A DNA stretch of 64,000 bases from Neorhizobium galegae (GTDB lineage Bacteria; Pseudomonadota; Alphaproteobacteria; Rhizobiales; Rhizobiaceae). The notes beneath the pieces are model-generated. The model searched no databases and had not been told where the DNA came from. It saw only the letters and a list, made by a program, of their open reading frames with translations. Positions 35,585-46,109 of the stretch are shown here, piece after piece. The position numbers and the translations under genes are program-made. The stretch spans positions 1,178,001 through 1,242,000 of the forward strand of contig NZ_JAGIPG010000001.1 of assembly GCF_017877055.1 (NCBI RefSeq). The letters run 5' to 3'. Positions within the stretch are counted from its first letter, which is position 1, and every line of letters starts with the position of its first letter.

Positions 35585-36487
35585 TTGACCATCGGACTTG
35601 CCCATGCGGAATTGATCGCGGTTCTGTCCGCCGTCACCGGCGACGAGCCGCGTGTCATGACGGTTCGCTCCGGAGATGCGCTGCCGTCGGGGCCTTTCGA
35701 GCTCGGCCACAGGAGCCTGCAGGCCGGGCTTCGCGAATGGGTGGGGGACCAGACGGGCCATCCGCTCGGCTATCTCGAACAGCTCTATACGTTCGCCGAC
35801 CGCGACCGGACCCATGAGGATGCCGAGGGCCGGACGATCTCGATCAGCTATCTCGGCCTCGTCCGCGAACAGGCAGCACCCGGCGCGGGAAAACCCGGCT
35901 GGCATGGCTGGTACGAATATTTCCCCTGGGAGGACCATCGCGGCGGGACGCCGGAGATCCTCACCGCCATCACCGGCCGTCTGCAGGATTGGGTTGCGGC
36001 CGAACCGGCGCGGCGCGAGCACCGCCGGCGCCGCGTCGATTTCGCCTTCGGCCTCGACGGTGCCGCCTGGAACGAGGATCTCGGCCTGCAGCGCTACGAG
36101 TTGATGTACGAGGCGGGGCTCGTCACCGAGGCGGGCTGCGCGCCGGCCAAAAGTTTCGGCCGTTCGATGTTTGCCGATCACCGCCGCATCCTGGCGACCG
36201 GGATCGCGCGATTGCGCGCCAAGATCAAATACCGCCCGGTCGTCTTTGAATTGATGCCGGAGAGTTTTACGCTGTCGCAATTGCAGCACACCGTCGAGGC
36301 GCTTGCCGGCCTCACCCTGCACAAGCCGAATTTCCGCCGGCTGATCGACCAGCAGGAGCTGATCGAGGAAACCGGCGAGACAACCAGCGAGACCGGCGGC
36401 CGGCCTGCCAAGCTTTTCCGCTACCGCCATGCCGTGCTCGAAGAGCGCGCGCTTTCGGGTTCGAAACTTCCGCTTTCACGCAATTGA
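35585..36487 (+). CDS. nadQ: NadQ/NrtR-type Nudix-related transcriptional regulator
   Basis: A 300-residue regulator: an N-terminal Nudix-like domain (residues about 15-150) without a full catalytic Nudix box, then a C-terminal winged helix (ESFTLSQLQHTVEALAG, NFRRLIDQQELIEET). This is the COG4111 NadQ group that controls NAD biosynthesis in alphaproteobacteria. It starts at TTG 35585, five bases after GGAG. It directly precedes nadABC and two matching operator-like dyads, so it should repress that operon in response to an NAD-related metabolite. Confidence 0.88.
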   Translation: MTIGLAHAELIAVLSAVTGDEPRVMTVRSGDALPSGPFELGHRSLQAGLREWVGDQTGHPLGYLEQLYTFADRDRTHEDAEGRTISISYLGLVREQAAPGAGKPGWHGWYEYFPWEDHRGGTPEILTAITGRLQDWVAAEPARREHRRRRVDFAFGLDGAAWNEDLGLQRYELMYEAGLVTEAGCAPAKSFGRSMFADHRRILATGIARLRAKIKYRPVVFELMPESFTLSQLQHTVEALAGLTLHKPNFRRLIDQQELIEETGETTSETGGRPAKLFRYRHAVLEERALSGSKLPLSRN

Positions 36488-36512
36488 CATAAACTCGAAT
36501 CGAGAATATCTC
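36484..36512 (+). promoter_or_regulatory. nadABC promoter with embedded NadQ operator copy 1
   Basis: TTGACA (36484-36489), 17 bases, TATCTC (36507-36512). The spacer is filled by TAAACTC-N5-GAGAATA (36490-36508), an imperfect copy of the perfect dyad 34 bp downstream with identical spacing. The -35 overlaps the nadQ stop codon. Confidence 0.6.
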
Positions 36513-36523
36513 TTTGCGCCGGA

Positions 36524-36542
36524 TATACTCACTTCGAGTATA
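36524..36542. promoter_or_regulatory. NadQ operator copy 2
   Basis: TATACTC (36524-36530), 5-bp spacer, GAGTATA (36536-36542): a perfect 7-bp dyad just downstream of the presumed start site and 13 bp before nadA. Occupancy of this and copy 1 would bracket the promoter. Confidence 0.65.
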
Positions 36543-36555
36543 AAAGGAGCAGATC

Positions 36556-37527
36556 ATGAATTCTCCGCTTTCGGTTTCCTCGCTTTACGACCGTGTCAGC
36601 CGCGTCATCCCGAAAGCCGAGTGGATGAGCTACGAGGCGGATGTCGCAGCGATCCTCGAACTCAAGCGCACGCGCAACGCCGTCATCCTCGCGCACAACT
36701 ACCAGACGCCGGAGATCTTCCATGGCGTCGCCGATATCGTTGGCGACAGCCTGGCGCTCGCCCGCAAGGCGATCGACGTGGATGCGGATGTGATCGTGCT
36801 GGCGGGCGTTCACTTCATGGCGGAGACGGCAAAGCTGCTGAACCCGGGCAAGACGGTGCTGATCCCGGACATGGCGGCGGGCTGTTCGCTGGCGGATTCG
36901 ATCACGCCGGAAGACATCGCGCTGCTGCGGCAGGCGCATCCGGGCGTGCCGATCATCACCTATGTGAATACGTCGGCGGCGGTGAAGGCGGCGTCCGATA
37001 TCTGCTGCACCTCCGGCAATGCCAAGCAGGTGGTGGAGTCGCTTGGTGTCCCGAAAGTGCTGATGATCCCGGACGAATACCTGGCGCAGAACGTGGCGCG
37101 GGAAACCAGTGTCGAGATCATCGCCTGGCACGGCCATTGCGAAGTCCACGAACTGTTCAATGCGCAGGATGTTCGCGATCTGCGCGAGGCGCATCCGGGC
37201 GTGGTGGTGCTGGCGCATCCGGAATGTCCGCCGGAAGTGGTGGCCGAGGCCGATTTTGCCGGTTCGACGGCCGTCATGTCGGATTATGTCGGCCAGAAAA
37301 AGCCGGCTCGCGTCGTGCTTTTGACCGAATGCTCGATGAGCGACAATGTCGCCGTGCATCACCCGGATGTGGAATTCGTGCGGCCCTGCAATCTCTGCCC
37401 GCACATGAAGCGGATCACGTTGTCGAACATCCGCAAGGCGCTGGAGGAGAACCGGCACGAGGTGACCGTCGATCCGTCGATCGCGGTCGCCGCCCGCCGC
37501 GCGGTCGAGAGGATGCTCGCCATATGA
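36556..37527 (+). CDS. nadA: Quinolinate synthase A
   Basis: A 323-residue [4Fe-4S] enzyme condensing iminoaspartate with dihydroxyacetone phosphate to quinolinate. Motifs: [20 protein letters not shown] (cited in part: AHNYQTPEI), cluster cysteines in [18 protein letters not shown] and the C-terminal PCNLCPHM. Start ATG has AAAAGGAG upstream. It overlaps nadB by ATGA. Regulated by the dyads immediately upstream. Confidence 0.96.
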   Translation: MNSPLSVSSLYDRVSRVIPKAEWMSYEADVAAILELKRTRNAVILAHNYQTPEIFHGVADIVGDSLALARKAIDVDADVIVLAGVHFMAETAKLLNPGKTVLIPDMAAGCSLADSITPEDIALLRQAHPGVPIITYVNTSAAVKAASDICCTSGNAKQVVESLGVPKVLMIPDEYLAQNVARETSVEIIAWHGHCEVHELFNAQDVRDLREAHPGVVVLAHPECPPEVVAEADFAGSTAVMSDYVGQKKPARVVLLTECSMSDNVAVHHPDVEFVRPCNLCPHMKRITLSNIRKALEENRHEVTVDPSIAVAARRAVERMLAI

Positions 37528-39065
37528 CCGAGATTTTAGACCATCTCGCCGGCCGCGTCGCGATCGTCGGCAGCGGTCTGGCGGGGCTGGTGACGGCGTT
37601 GACCCTGGCGCCGCAGCCCGTCGTCCTGATCACCCGTGCGGCGCTGGGTGCGGAAACCTCCAGCGCCTGGGCACAGGGCGGTATTGCGGCGAGCCTCGGT
37701 ACCGACGACAGTGCGGACCTGCATCTGGCGGATACGCTCGCCGCCGGTGACGGAATTTGCGATCCGACTGTGGCGGCTTCGATCCTGAGGCAAGCCCCGA
37801 ACGCCATTGCCATCCTGGAAAAATTCGGTGTGCGTTTCGACCGGGTCGCCGACGGCTCGCTTTCGCTTGGCCTGGAGGCTGCCCATTCGCGGCGCCGAAT
37901 CGTGCATGTGGCAGGCGACGGGTCGGGTGCGGCGATCGTCCGGGCTCTGGTCGAGGCCGTTTCCAGGACGCCGTCGATTACGGTGCTTGATGGCGTCGAG
38001 GTTCGTCGGCTTTTGACAAATGACGATGCGGTTTCCGGCCTGCTCTGCGCGGCGGGCTCGGGAGCGGTTGTTGTTCCGACCGCGCGGGTGGTTCTGGCGA
38101 CCGGCGGTCTCGGCGGGTTGTATGACGCGACCACCAACCCCACCGGCAATTTCGGCCAGGGCGTCATGCTTGCTGCGCGCGCCGGTGCGGTGGTTGCGGA
38201 TATGGAATTCGTACAGTTCCACCCGACGGCGCTGGACTCGCAGCGACGGCCGCTGGCTCTGGTGAGTGAAGCGGTACGCGGCGAGGGCGCGGTGCTGGTC
38301 AACGAAAAGGGCGAGCGTTTTCTCGCCCGCGAACCGGGTGCCGAACTTGCTGCGCGCGATATCGTGGCACGGGCGATCAGCGCCGAGATTGCCCGGGGTG
38401 GTCGCGTCTTCCTCGATGCCCGGCCGGCGCTTGGAAGCGGTTTCTCGAGCCGTTTCCCGGCGATCGACGCGCTCTGCCGGGAGGCGAGCGTCGATCCCAA
38501 TTCCGACCTCATTCCGGTTCGCCCCGCCGTTCATTACCACATGGGCGGGGTGGCGACCGACGTGAACGGGCGCAGCTCGTTGCCAGGGCTGTGGGTGGTC
38601 GGGGAGGCCGCCTCGACCGGCCTCCACGGCGCCAACCGGCTGGCCAGCAACTCGCTGCTCGAAGCGGCGGTCACGGGCATGCAGGCTGCGCGGGACCTCT
38701 CGGGAACTTCCGCCGAAACCGCGTTTAGGGTAACCGATGTCGAGCTGCCCGTGCCGGCGGATATCTCCGCCGTGCGGCCGATCGTCTCACGGCATCTCGG
38801 TGTCCTCAGAAATGCCGGTGCTATTCATGGCGCGATCGCAGGCCTGTTGCCGCTTGTCGAAAGCGAAGGATCCGCTGCCGATCCGGCGATCGTCGCTTTG
38901 CTGATCGCTGTCTTCGCATCGCTGCGGAAGGAATCCCGCGGCGCCCATGCCCGCACCGATTTCCCGTTGAAGTTCGCCTATGTGGAGCGGCGGCAGATGA
39001 GCCTTGCCGAGGCGCTGGACATTGCCCGCGCGACTGCCTCCCATCCCCTTGCCCGGAGTGCCTGA
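37524..39065 (+). CDS. nadB: L-aspartate oxidase
   Basis: A 513-residue flavoprotein oxidising aspartate to iminoaspartate for NadA. FAD site [15 protein letters not shown] (residues about 12-26), [12 protein letters not shown], substrate block EFVQFHPTA, active-site [13 protein letters not shown] and [10 protein letters not shown] are all intact, and [21 protein letters not shown] closes the FAD domain (cited in part: [13 protein letters not shown]). Cytosolic; second gene of nadABC. Confidence 0.96.
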   Translation: MTEILDHLAGRVAIVGSGLAGLVTALTLAPQPVVLITRAALGAETSSAWAQGGIAASLGTDDSADLHLADTLAAGDGICDPTVAASILRQAPNAIAILEKFGVRFDRVADGSLSLGLEAAHSRRRIVHVAGDGSGAAIVRALVEAVSRTPSITVLDGVEVRRLLTNDDAVSGLLCAAGSGAVVVPTARVVLATGGLGGLYDATTNPTGNFGQGVMLAARAGAVVADMEFVQFHPTALDSQRRPLALVSEAVRGEGAVLVNEKGERFLAREPGAELAARDIVARAISAEIARGGRVFLDARPALGSGFSSRFPAIDALCREASVDPNSDLIPVRPAVHYHMGGVATDVNGRSSLPGLWVVGEAASTGLHGANRLASNSLLEAAVTGMQAARDLSGTSAETAFRVTDVELPVPADISAVRPIVSRHLGVLRNAGAIHGAIAGLLPLVESEGSAADPAIVALLIAVFASLRKESRGAHARTDFPLKFAYVERRQMSLAEALDIARATASHPLARSA

Positions 39066-39068
39066 CAC

Positions 39069-39926
39069 ATGACCCTTGCCGCCCTTCCGCGACTTCTTGT
39101 CGAACCGCCCGTGCGCGCAGCACTTCTGGAGGACCTCGGACTTGCCGGTGACGTGACCTCGACAGCAGTCATTCCCGCCGAGCATCGCTCCACCGTTGTC
39201 ATGGCGGCCCGCAAACCTGGCGTCATCGCCGGTATGGACGCCGCCGAACTCGCCTTCCAGCTCGTCGATCCGAAGATTGTCATGACCCGCCATATCGAGG
39301 ACGGTGGGGCGGTGAAGCCCGGGGACGTGATTGCGACGATCGAAGGTCCGTCCCGCGGGCTTCTGACCGGCGAACGCACGGCGCTCAATTTCCTCGGCCA
39401 CCTCTCCGGCATCGCCAGCGTCACGGCCGGCATCGTCGCGGCGATAGAAGGTACCAAAGCCTCGGTCGTCTGCACCCGCAAGACCACGCCGGGGCTCCGC
39501 GCGCTCGAAAAATACGCCGTTCGCGCCGGCGGCGGCATGAACCATCGTTTTGCGCTCTATGACGCGGTGCTGATCAAGGACAATCACGTGGCGATCGCCG
39601 GCGGCATCGCCGAAGCCATCCGCCGTGCCAAGGCCGGCGTCGGGCATATGGTGAAGATCGAGGTGGAGGTGGATACGCTCGACCAGCTTCACGAAGCCAT
39701 GGAGGTCGGCGTTGATGCGGTGTTGCTCGACAACATGACGCCGGACCAGCTTCGCGAAGCTGTCGGCATCGTCGGTGGCCGGGCGATCACCGAGGCCTCG
39801 GGCGGGATCACGCCGGCGACGGCCCTAGCCGTTGCCGCCTCGGGTGTCGACCTGCTCTCCGTCGGATGGATCACCCACAGCGCGCCGACGCTGGATATCG
39901 GGCTCGATTTCCGCTCTGCAAATTAG
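39069..39926 (+). CDS. nadC: Nicotinate-nucleotide pyrophosphorylase (carboxylating)
   Basis: A 285-residue phosphoribosyltransferase that turns quinolinate and PRPP into nicotinate mononucleotide. Characteristic blocks: LLTGERTALNFLGHLSGIA, CTRKTTPGLRALEKYAV, GGGMNHRFALYDAVLIKDNH (cited in part) and SGGITPATA. Three bases after nadB; last gene of the NAD de novo operon. Confidence 0.96.
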   Translation: MTLAALPRLLVEPPVRAALLEDLGLAGDVTSTAVIPAEHRSTVVMAARKPGVIAGMDAAELAFQLVDPKIVMTRHIEDGGAVKPGDVIATIEGPSRGLLTGERTALNFLGHLSGIASVTAGIVAAIEGTKASVVCTRKTTPGLRALEKYAVRAGGGMNHRFALYDAVLIKDNHVAIAGGIAEAIRRAKAGVGHMVKIEVEVDTLDQLHEAMEVGVDAVLLDNMTPDQLREAVGIVGGRAITEASGGITPATALAVAASGVDLLSVGWITHSAPTLDIGLDFRSAN

Positions 39927-40006
39927 CGGCGCCCGAGTGCTTTCGGAGCCCTTGAAAACAGTGCTAGATCTTTGATCCGAAACAGCGAACGGGCAAGGAG
40001 TGCGAG

Positions 40007-41404
40007 ATGCCGAAAATATCCGGGGACCAGATCGATGCGGTGTTGGCGCTTGTCGATGCCGATATCGACAAGAGCCTCGCGCGCCTCTTCGATCTGATCC
40101 GCATTCCGAGCATCTCCACCGATCCCGGCTATCGCGATCAGTGCAAGGCGGCAGCCGAGTGGCTGAGCCGCGACCTCGCCTCCATCGGCTTCGATGCGTG
40201 CGTGAGGCCGACCACGGGCCATCCTATGGTCGTCGCGCACCAGAAGGAGGCGGCCGGGCCACATCTGCTGTTCTACGGGCACTACGACGTCCAGCCTGTC
40301 GATCCGCTGGCGCTCTGGACCAGCGATCCGTTCGAGCCTCGGCTGGAGCCGCTGCCGAATGGAGATACCGCGATCGTTGCGCGTGGGGCCTCGGACGACA
40401 AGGGCCAGATGATGACCTTCGTCGAGGCCTGCCGTGCCTGGAAAGCGGTGACCGGAAAACTGCCTGTGCAGGTCAGCATTCTCTTCGAAGGCGAGGAGGA
40501 GGCGGGTAGCCCGAGCCTTGCACCGTTCCTCGATGCGACTGCCGCCGAGCTGAAGGCGGATATGGTCTATGTCTGCGACACCGACATGTGGGACCGCGAA
40601 ACGCCGGCCGTGACCACCATGCTGCGCGGGCTCTACAGCACCGAGATCGAGATCGCCTGCGCCGACCGGGACCTGCATTCCGGCATGTTCGGCAATGCTG
40701 CCCGCAACGCGCTGCAGGTGCTGTCGGATGTCGTATCGAGCCTGAGGACGCCGGATGGCGGAGTTGCGGTCGAAGGTTTTTACGACGGCGTCAAGGAACT
40801 GCCGGAAGCCATCAAGGCGCAGTGGCAGCGGTTGCCGTTCGACGAGAAGGGTTTTCTCGCCGATATCGGGCTGAATATTCCGGCGGGCGAGGCGGGGCGG
40901 TCCATCCTCGAACAGGTCTGGGCGCGGCCGAGCTGCGAGATCAACGGCATGAGCGGCGGTTATACCGGCGAGGGGTTCAAGACCGTCATCCCGGCCAGGG
41001 CGACCGCCAAGATTTCCTTCCGTCTGGTCGAGGGGCAGGTGCCGGAGAAGATCCGCGATGCTTTCAAGGCGCATGTTCAGGCACGCATCCCGGCGGATTG
41101 CTCGGTGACGTTCAAGGATTTCGGCCTGGCGCCGGCCACCGTCATGCCGGTCGAGAGCCCGTTCCTGACGAAGACGCTCGCAGCGCTTTCCACCGAATGG
41201 GAATGCGAGGCAGCACTTGCCGGAACCGGCGGCTCGATCCCGATCATCGGCGAGTTCAAGCGCCGGCTCGGCTGCGATGCGCTGCTGGTCGGCTTTGCCC
41301 GCTTCGACAACCGCGTTCACAGCCCGAACGAGAAATACGACCTGTCGAGCTTCCACAAGGGCATCCGCTCGTGGGTTCGCATTCTCGCCGAGCTTGCGGA
41401 CTGA
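40007..41404 (+). CDS. M20-family dipeptidase/metallopeptidase
   Basis: A 465-residue dizinc hydrolase. Metal ligands: FYGHYDVQPVD (His and catalytic Asp near residue 88), RGASDDKG (bridging Asp), EGEEEAGS (general base Glu), DTDMW and the C-terminal HSPNEKYD. A dimerisation lid lies between about residues 205 and 325. Related to ArgE/DapE/carnosinase-type dipeptidases; the peptide or acyl-amino acid substrate is undefined. GGAG precedes ATG. Monocistronic and convergent with the adenine deaminase gene. Confidence 0.88.
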   Translation: MPKISGDQIDAVLALVDADIDKSLARLFDLIRIPSISTDPGYRDQCKAAAEWLSRDLASIGFDACVRPTTGHPMVVAHQKEAAGPHLLFYGHYDVQPVDPLALWTSDPFEPRLEPLPNGDTAIVARGASDDKGQMMTFVEACRAWKAVTGKLPVQVSILFEGEEEAGSPSLAPFLDATAAELKADMVYVCDTDMWDRETPAVTTMLRGLYSTEIEIACADRDLHSGMFGNAARNALQVLSDVVSSLRTPDGGVAVEGFYDGVKELPEAIKAQWQRLPFDEKGFLADIGLNIPAGEAGRSILEQVWARPSCEINGMSGGYTGEGFKTVIPARATAKISFRLVEGQVPEKIRDAFKAHVQARIPADCSVTFKDFGLAPATVMPVESPFLTKTLAALSTEWECEAALAGTGGSIPIIGEFKRRLGCDALLVGFARFDNRVHSPNEKYDLSSFHKGIRSWVRILAELAD

Positions 41405-41416
41405 TCCCGCCGCAGT

Positions 41417-43219
41417 TCAGGCTTTTTCGAAGAGCGGCGAGATCACCATTTCCGGCACCAGGACAAGTCCCTTGTCGGTGATACGGATCTCGGGGATGAC
41501 CGATAGCGGGATGAGGTTGAAGCCCATATAGGCGATGGTGCAGCCGGCCTTTTCCCATTCGAGCTTGAGGGCCTTCACTTCGTCGGCGACGTCGTGGACG
41601 CGTTTGTCGGACAGCAGGCCGGCGATTGGCAGTGGCACCATGGCCGTGACCTTGCCATCCATCACGACGCAGACGCCGCCCTGTTTTTCCTCGATCGCGT
41701 CCAGCGCCACCTGCATGTCCGTCTCGTTGGTGCCGGCAACGATGATGTTGTGGCTGTCATGGCCGACGGAGGAGGCGACCGCGCCCTTCTTCAACCCGAA
41801 ACCGTTCAGCAGGCCGTGCGCCACGTTGCCGGATGACTTGCCGTGCCGCTCGACAACGGTGACGAAGCAGAGGTCATGACGGTCGAAATGCGCCTGCCAG
41901 TCGTTGGCGGGTTCGAGCGTCACCGTGACATGGCCGAGCGTGATGCCGGGAAGCTCCGTGCGGATCGTATGGGCAGTGACGGTATCGACGGGAAGATCGG
42001 GCGCCAGTTTGAGGTTTTTCGGCAGCTTGACGGTATGATAGGCGGCCTCCGGGTAGCGATAAGGCTTCGAAAGTGCCGCATCGAGAACCGAGGTGATCTT
42101 GCGATTGTCGACCACCAGTTCGCCGCCATACCAGGTGCTGACCGGTTTCAGGTCGTCGGTCAGAAGCACGAGGTCCGCCCTTCGTCCGCCGCCGAGACCG
42201 CCGATCTCGCCTTCCATGCCGAAACGGGTTGCGCCATGCAGCGAGCCCATCGCCCAGGCTTGTTCCGGCGTCATGCCGGCCTTGACGGCTTCGCGCGTCA
42301 CCCAGTCGAGGCCGAAGGCGAGCAGGTCCTCGGCATCGCGGTCGTCGGTGCAGACCGCGACGCGTTTATGCGAGGCGCCGAGTTCGGTGATCGTCTTGAT
42401 CGCATGCGGCAGCGAATGCCAAGGCGTCGTCGGCGGGCCGCCGCGCAGGAAGAGCCAGACGCCGGCCTCGAGCAGGTCGTCGGCAATGTCGCGGTCGATC
42501 GCCTCATGGGTATCGGTGACGCCGGACGCGGCATAGGCCGCGACGAATTCCCGACCGTAGACGTGGCCGGAGACCGGCCGGCCGCGCTGGAGCGCTGCGG
42601 CAAGGATGGCATGACTGCGCTCGTCGCCCATGGCGACGGGGACGAAATCCATCTTTTCGCCAAGCGCCACCGCCTCAGGCCATTTGTCGAAGAGGGCGGC
42701 GATCTTGGCAGGCGTCAGGTCACCCCCGGCGGTTTCGAGTTCCGGTGACGTGGCCGGCACCGTGCTCGGCACAGTGAGGAAGATCGACAGGGGCGCCTGG
42801 CGCGCATCTTCGAGCATGGCCTCGACGCCTGCGACATCCATGACATTGCCGATCTCGTGGCTGTCGCAGAAGATCGTGGTGGTGCCGTTGAGGAGTGCTG
42901 CCTCGGCATAGGCGCAGGCTGTGACCATCGAGGATTCGATGTGAATATGCGGATCGACGAGGCCCGGAGCGATGATGCCGCCTTTGGCGTCGTAGAGCTT
43001 TGCCGATCCGTTCCGGTAGCTGCCGGCCGGTTTTACGGCTGCGACGCGGCCGCCCGAGATCCAGATCTCGCGTCCGTCGAGAATGCGTTCCGAATACGTG
43101 GACAGCACGCGCGCACCCTGGATGACCAGATCGGGGTCGCGACGGGCCGATGCGACATCGGCGAGACGGCGGGTCATGGTCGAAAGCGGCTGAACGGAGA
43201 AGCGGGTGAGGGTGCTCAT
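41417..43219 (-). CDS. ade: Adenine deaminase
   Basis: A 600-residue amidohydrolase of the bacterial adenine deaminase family (adenine to hypoxanthine and ammonia). [12 protein letters not shown] (HxH metal site), [21 protein letters not shown] and the C-terminal adenine deaminase block [20 protein letters not shown] are present. ATG 43219 (MSTLTRF) is chosen; upstream in-frame residues are unconserved. Length matches the rhizobial version. It works in purine salvage. Confidence 0.9.
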   Translation of the reverse strand: MSTLTRFSVQPLSTMTRRLADVASARRDPDLVIQGARVLSTYSERILDGREIWISGGRVAAVKPAGSYRNGSAKLYDAKGGIIAPGLVDPHIHIESSMVTACAYAEAALLNGTTTIFCDSHEIGNVMDVAGVEAMLEDARQAPLSIFLTVPSTVPATSPELETAGGDLTPAKIAALFDKWPEAVALGEKMDFVPVAMGDERSHAILAAALQRGRPVSGHVYGREFVAAYAASGVTDTHEAIDRDIADDLLEAGVWLFLRGGPPTTPWHSLPHAIKTITELGASHKRVAVCTDDRDAEDLLAFGLDWVTREAVKAGMTPEQAWAMGSLHGATRFGMEGEIGGLGGGRRADLVLLTDDLKPVSTWYGGELVVDNRKITSVLDAALSKPYRYPEAAYHTVKLPKNLKLAPDLPVDTVTAHTIRTELPGITLGHVTVTLEPANDWQAHFDRHDLCFVTVVERHGKSSGNVAHGLLNGFGLKKGAVASSVGHDSHNIIVAGTNETDMQVALDAIEEKQGGVCVVMDGKVTAMVPLPIAGLLSDKRVHDVADEVKALKLEWEKAGCTIAYMGFNLIPLSVIPEIRITDKGLVLVPEMVISPLFEKA

Positions 43220-43413
43220 GAAAATCTCATTTCCGGGACTCGGGGAGGACAGGTGGATTGTAGGGAAAGCCGCCGAGGCAAGGAAGCGCCAATAGGGAGA
43301 CAACGCAATTGGAGCGTTGCCGAAATTCGAACTCTCGCGACGAAATATGCTGCTTTTCAGCAACGCCCCGGTCTGGGATAGTGCGGCTGAGGCAATAAGA
43401 GGCAAACGATCCG

Positions 43414-43752
43414 ATGGCCTATATCATCACCGAACCCTGTATCGACGTGAAGGACGGCGCATGCACCGCAGCCTGTCCCGTCGACTGCATCTACGAGGGC
43501 GGGCGGATGTTCTATATCCATCCGGACGAATGCATCAATTGCGGCCTCTGTCTCTCCATCTGTCCGGTCGATGCCATCGCCTATGACGAGGAGGCGACCG
43601 AGGCACAGATGGCGTTCATTCCGGTCAACCGGGATTATTTCGGGGCCGAGGTCACCGGGTTGGGATCACCCGGCGGCTGGGACAAAAGCCGGACGCGGGC
43701 CGTCGATCACCCGGCGGTGACAGCCGTCCCCGTACGTGAGGCGGCCCACTAG
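43414..43752 (+). CDS. fdxA: Ferredoxin of the FdxA type (two iron-sulfur clusters)
   Basis: A 112-residue electron carrier. Cysteine pattern: [18 protein letters not shown], then [15 protein letters not shown], consistent with one [3Fe-4S]/[4Fe-4S] plus one [4Fe-4S] cluster. A C-terminal extension follows, as in alphaproteobacterial FdxA. Its last four bases overlap the convergent amidohydrolase stop. The redox partner is not apparent. Confidence 0.93.
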   Translation: MAYIITEPCIDVKDGACTAACPVDCIYEGGRMFYIHPDECINCGLCLSICPVDAIAYDEEATEAQMAFIPVNRDYFGAEVTGLGSPGGWDKSRTRAVDHPAVTAVPVREAAH

Positions 43753-45152
43753 GCGTTGGTCCAGCTTCCATAATAGGCGCGGGTGGCAGTGATCAGTTTG
43801 CCGCATCTTTCCCGCTCGACAGCGAGGCGCGGCAAGTCCGCCTTGGCCTGCGCCAGCAATTCCTTACGGGCAGCGTCGAAATCGACATTCACGAGCCTGC
43901 CGTCCCGCATGACCGGCCGGCCGGCGACATAGACGGCCTTGGCATGGGCGGCGGACATGCGGTTCAGCAGCACTTCGGCCTCGTCGAGATCGTCGAAGAC
44001 GCTGTCGGCGATCAGGGCCTCGTAGTCGATAACCGTGAAATCCTCGCCGAGAGGCGCGTTGACGACGGCCGCGCCGGTGCGGATCGCGGCGTCGAAGATG
44101 TCGGCAGCGGTAAAATCTCTCTCAAGCTCGCGCCCGCCATGCAGGAAATAGAGAAGCCGCATTTCGCGCCAGAGGTCCTGGTCGTCGTCGAAGGCACCAC
44201 CATCCAGCCCGATGCCGAAGCGCAGGCCGCGCTTGACGGCATCCGCGAGCGGCGCGGTGCCGGAACGCAGGCGCAGGTTGGCGGAGGGATTGGACACGAG
44301 CTGGACGCCGCGCTCGGCCAGCAATTCGTATTCGTCCGGCCGGAGCTGAACGCCGTGGGCGACCGCCAGGCGCGGTGACAGGAAGCCTATATCGTCGAGA
44401 TAGCGGACGATGCCCTGCGGGAAGCGACGGTCCAGCCAGGCTCTCTGTCGTGGGCTTTCCAGGAGATGCATGTGGATACGGCGATCGTTGGCGGCGGAGG
44501 CCTCGGCGATCGCTTCGAGCAGGGCGTTCGAGCACCATTGCGGGCCGATCGGGCCGTATTGGACATCGACCAGCGGATTGGAATTCGCCGCCGCCACTGC
44601 GTCGGCGGCGGCAAGTTGATCGCGGAAAGGCGCATAGCGCGGCGCAAGCGGTGAAAGGGCCTCCCAATCCGCCGGGCTCAGAAACGGCTTCAGCCGCTCC
44701 GGGCCGCCATCATAGGCCCAGGCGTCGTGATCGAGCAGCGGGCAGGAGAGGCCGAGGCGGATCCCGGCATCTTTTGCGGCGCGGATCACCTCCAGGGCCT
44801 CATCGACCATGCGGGCCGCATTCAGGGAATTGTGGCAGTGGATGGTCGCGGCGACGCCGGTCTTTGCCAAGCGACCGAAAGCAACCAAGGCTTCCAGATA
44901 GGCGTCGGTGCGGGGGCGGAGCCGCATGGTCGGGATCCAGGTCTCCAGCGCGTCGTCAAGGCTGCCGAAATCGAGCGTGCGGATGCCGTAGCCATGATCA
45001 TGCGCGTTGACCGGCATCGGCAGGACGAGGTCGCCGGCGGCAAGCGGGATGGCTGAGGCCGGAGCGGGAAGGGCTGCCCACGCCGCATCGCCGCGCAGGG
45101 CTTTTCCATGGCCCGGATGCTGCAGGAAGCGTGTGTCTTCGTTCGATGTCAC
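43749..45152 (-). CDS. Amidohydrolase-superfamily protein (TRZ/ATZ/cytosine deaminase-like)
   Basis: A 467-residue metal-dependent hydrolase. VNAHDHGYG (HxH, near residue 50), HMHLLES (His near 228), VAHGVQL and the metal-Asp region GLDGGAFDD follow the order of ATZ/TRZ deaminases. Substrate unknown. It overlaps the stop of the upstream LysR gene (45149-45152), so the two are co-translated and functionally linked. Could deaminate a heterocycle imported by the nearby ABC system. Confidence 0.82.
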   Translation of the reverse strand: MTSNEDTRFLQHPGHGKALRGDAAWAALPAPASAIPLAAGDLVLPMPVNAHDHGYGIRTLDFGSLDDALETWIPTMRLRPRTDAYLEALVAFGRLAKTGVAATIHCHNSLNAARMVDEALEVIRAAKDAGIRLGLSCPLLDHDAWAYDGGPERLKPFLSPADWEALSPLAPRYAPFRDQLAAADAVAAANSNPLVDVQYGPIGPQWCSNALLEAIAEASAANDRRIHMHLLESPRQRAWLDRRFPQGIVRYLDDIGFLSPRLAVAHGVQLRPDEYELLAERGVQLVSNPSANLRLRSGTAPLADAVKRGLRFGIGLDGGAFDDDQDLWREMRLLYFLHGGRELERDFTAADIFDAAIRTGAAVVNAPLGEDFTVIDYEALIADSVFDDLDEAEVLLNRMSAAHAKAVYVAGRPVMRDGRLVNVDFDAARKELLAQAKADLPRLAVERERCGKLITATRAYYGSWTNA

Positions 45153-46078
45153 CGCTTGATGACCTCCGCGATCTGGTTGCTGAATTTTTCGAGATCGACG
45201 CTCAGCGCCTCGATCACAGCTTCGGTGGCATGGGTGAGTTGACGGTTATGGGGCGCGACGATGCCGACCTCCAAGTTCTGCAGGCGGGAGCCGGCGATCG
45301 GCAGGGCGACCACGTCGCCGGCCTTCAGTTCCTTGAGGAGGCCGAGCGGGGTGAAGAAGGCGACGCCTTCGCCGGACAGGATCAGCGGCTTCAGCATCAT
45401 CTGGTTGTTGGTTGCGACGAAGGTGCGGCCGACGCGATCGAGCGAGGCGAGTTCGACGGCGATCATCGAGCTCATCACCTCATTGTCGAGCTGCAGCAGC
45501 AGCTTGAACTGGGCACATTCCTGAAGGGTGGCGCTTTTCTGGCGGGCGAGTGGATGGTGTTTGGCGACGATCACCATCAGCGGCATCCGCACGCCGTGCA
45601 CCAGCTTGATGTCGTGCGGGCGAGCGAGATCGAAGGTGATGCCGATATCGCAATCACCATCGGCGACGAAATGGAAGATGTTGTTAAAATTGTCGGCGCG
45701 GATGCGGAAATCGACGGCCGGGTTCTTGTGGTGAAAGGCCATGACGAATTCCGGCATGAACTGCACGGCCAGACTGTCGAGGCAGGCGATGTGGACGCGG
45801 CCGGTGCGCTTGCCCTGCAGGTCGCCGAGATCGGATTTCATGATCTCGTAGTGGTGGATCGTCTCCTTGGCGTGCTTCAGCACCACCTTGCCGGCAGAGG
45901 TGAGGCGCAGGCCATCGGAAAACCGTTCGAACAGCGGCGTGCCGAGTTCGTCCTCAAGCTTGCGGATCTGGCGGCTGACGGCGGAGGTTGCCACATGCAG
46001 CTCTTCGGAGGCCTTGCGGATCGAGCCCGCGCGCGCGACTTCGACGAAATATTTCAGGATACTGGCGTGCATACTCAT
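45149..46078 (-). CDS. LysR-type transcriptional regulator
   Basis: A 309-residue LysR protein: helix-turn-helix EVARAGSIRKASEELHVATSAVSRQIRKLE (cited in part: GSIRKASEELHVATSAVSRQ) and a periplasmic-binding-like effector domain. Upstream a GAAGCGTG/CACGCTTC dyad suggests autoregulation. It sits between an enoyl-CoA hydratase gene upstream and an amidohydrolase downstream, all on the same strand, and probably regulates this catabolic region. Confidence 0.9.
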   Translation of the reverse strand: MSMHASILKYFVEVARAGSIRKASEELHVATSAVSRQIRKLEDELGTPLFERFSDGLRLTSAGKVVLKHAKETIHHYEIMKSDLGDLQGKRTGRVHIACLDSLAVQFMPEFVMAFHHKNPAVDFRIRADNFNNIFHFVADGDCDIGITFDLARPHDIKLVHGVRMPLMVIVAKHHPLARQKSATLQECAQFKLLLQLDNEVMSSMIAVELASLDRVGRTFVATNNQMMLKPLILSGEGVAFFTPLGLLKELKAGDVVALPIAGSRLQNLEVGIVAPHNRQLTHATEAVIEALSVDLEKFSNQIAEVIKR

Positions 46079-46109
46079 CCCCCAAGATCCTGAAATTCAT
46101 AGCATGGCC

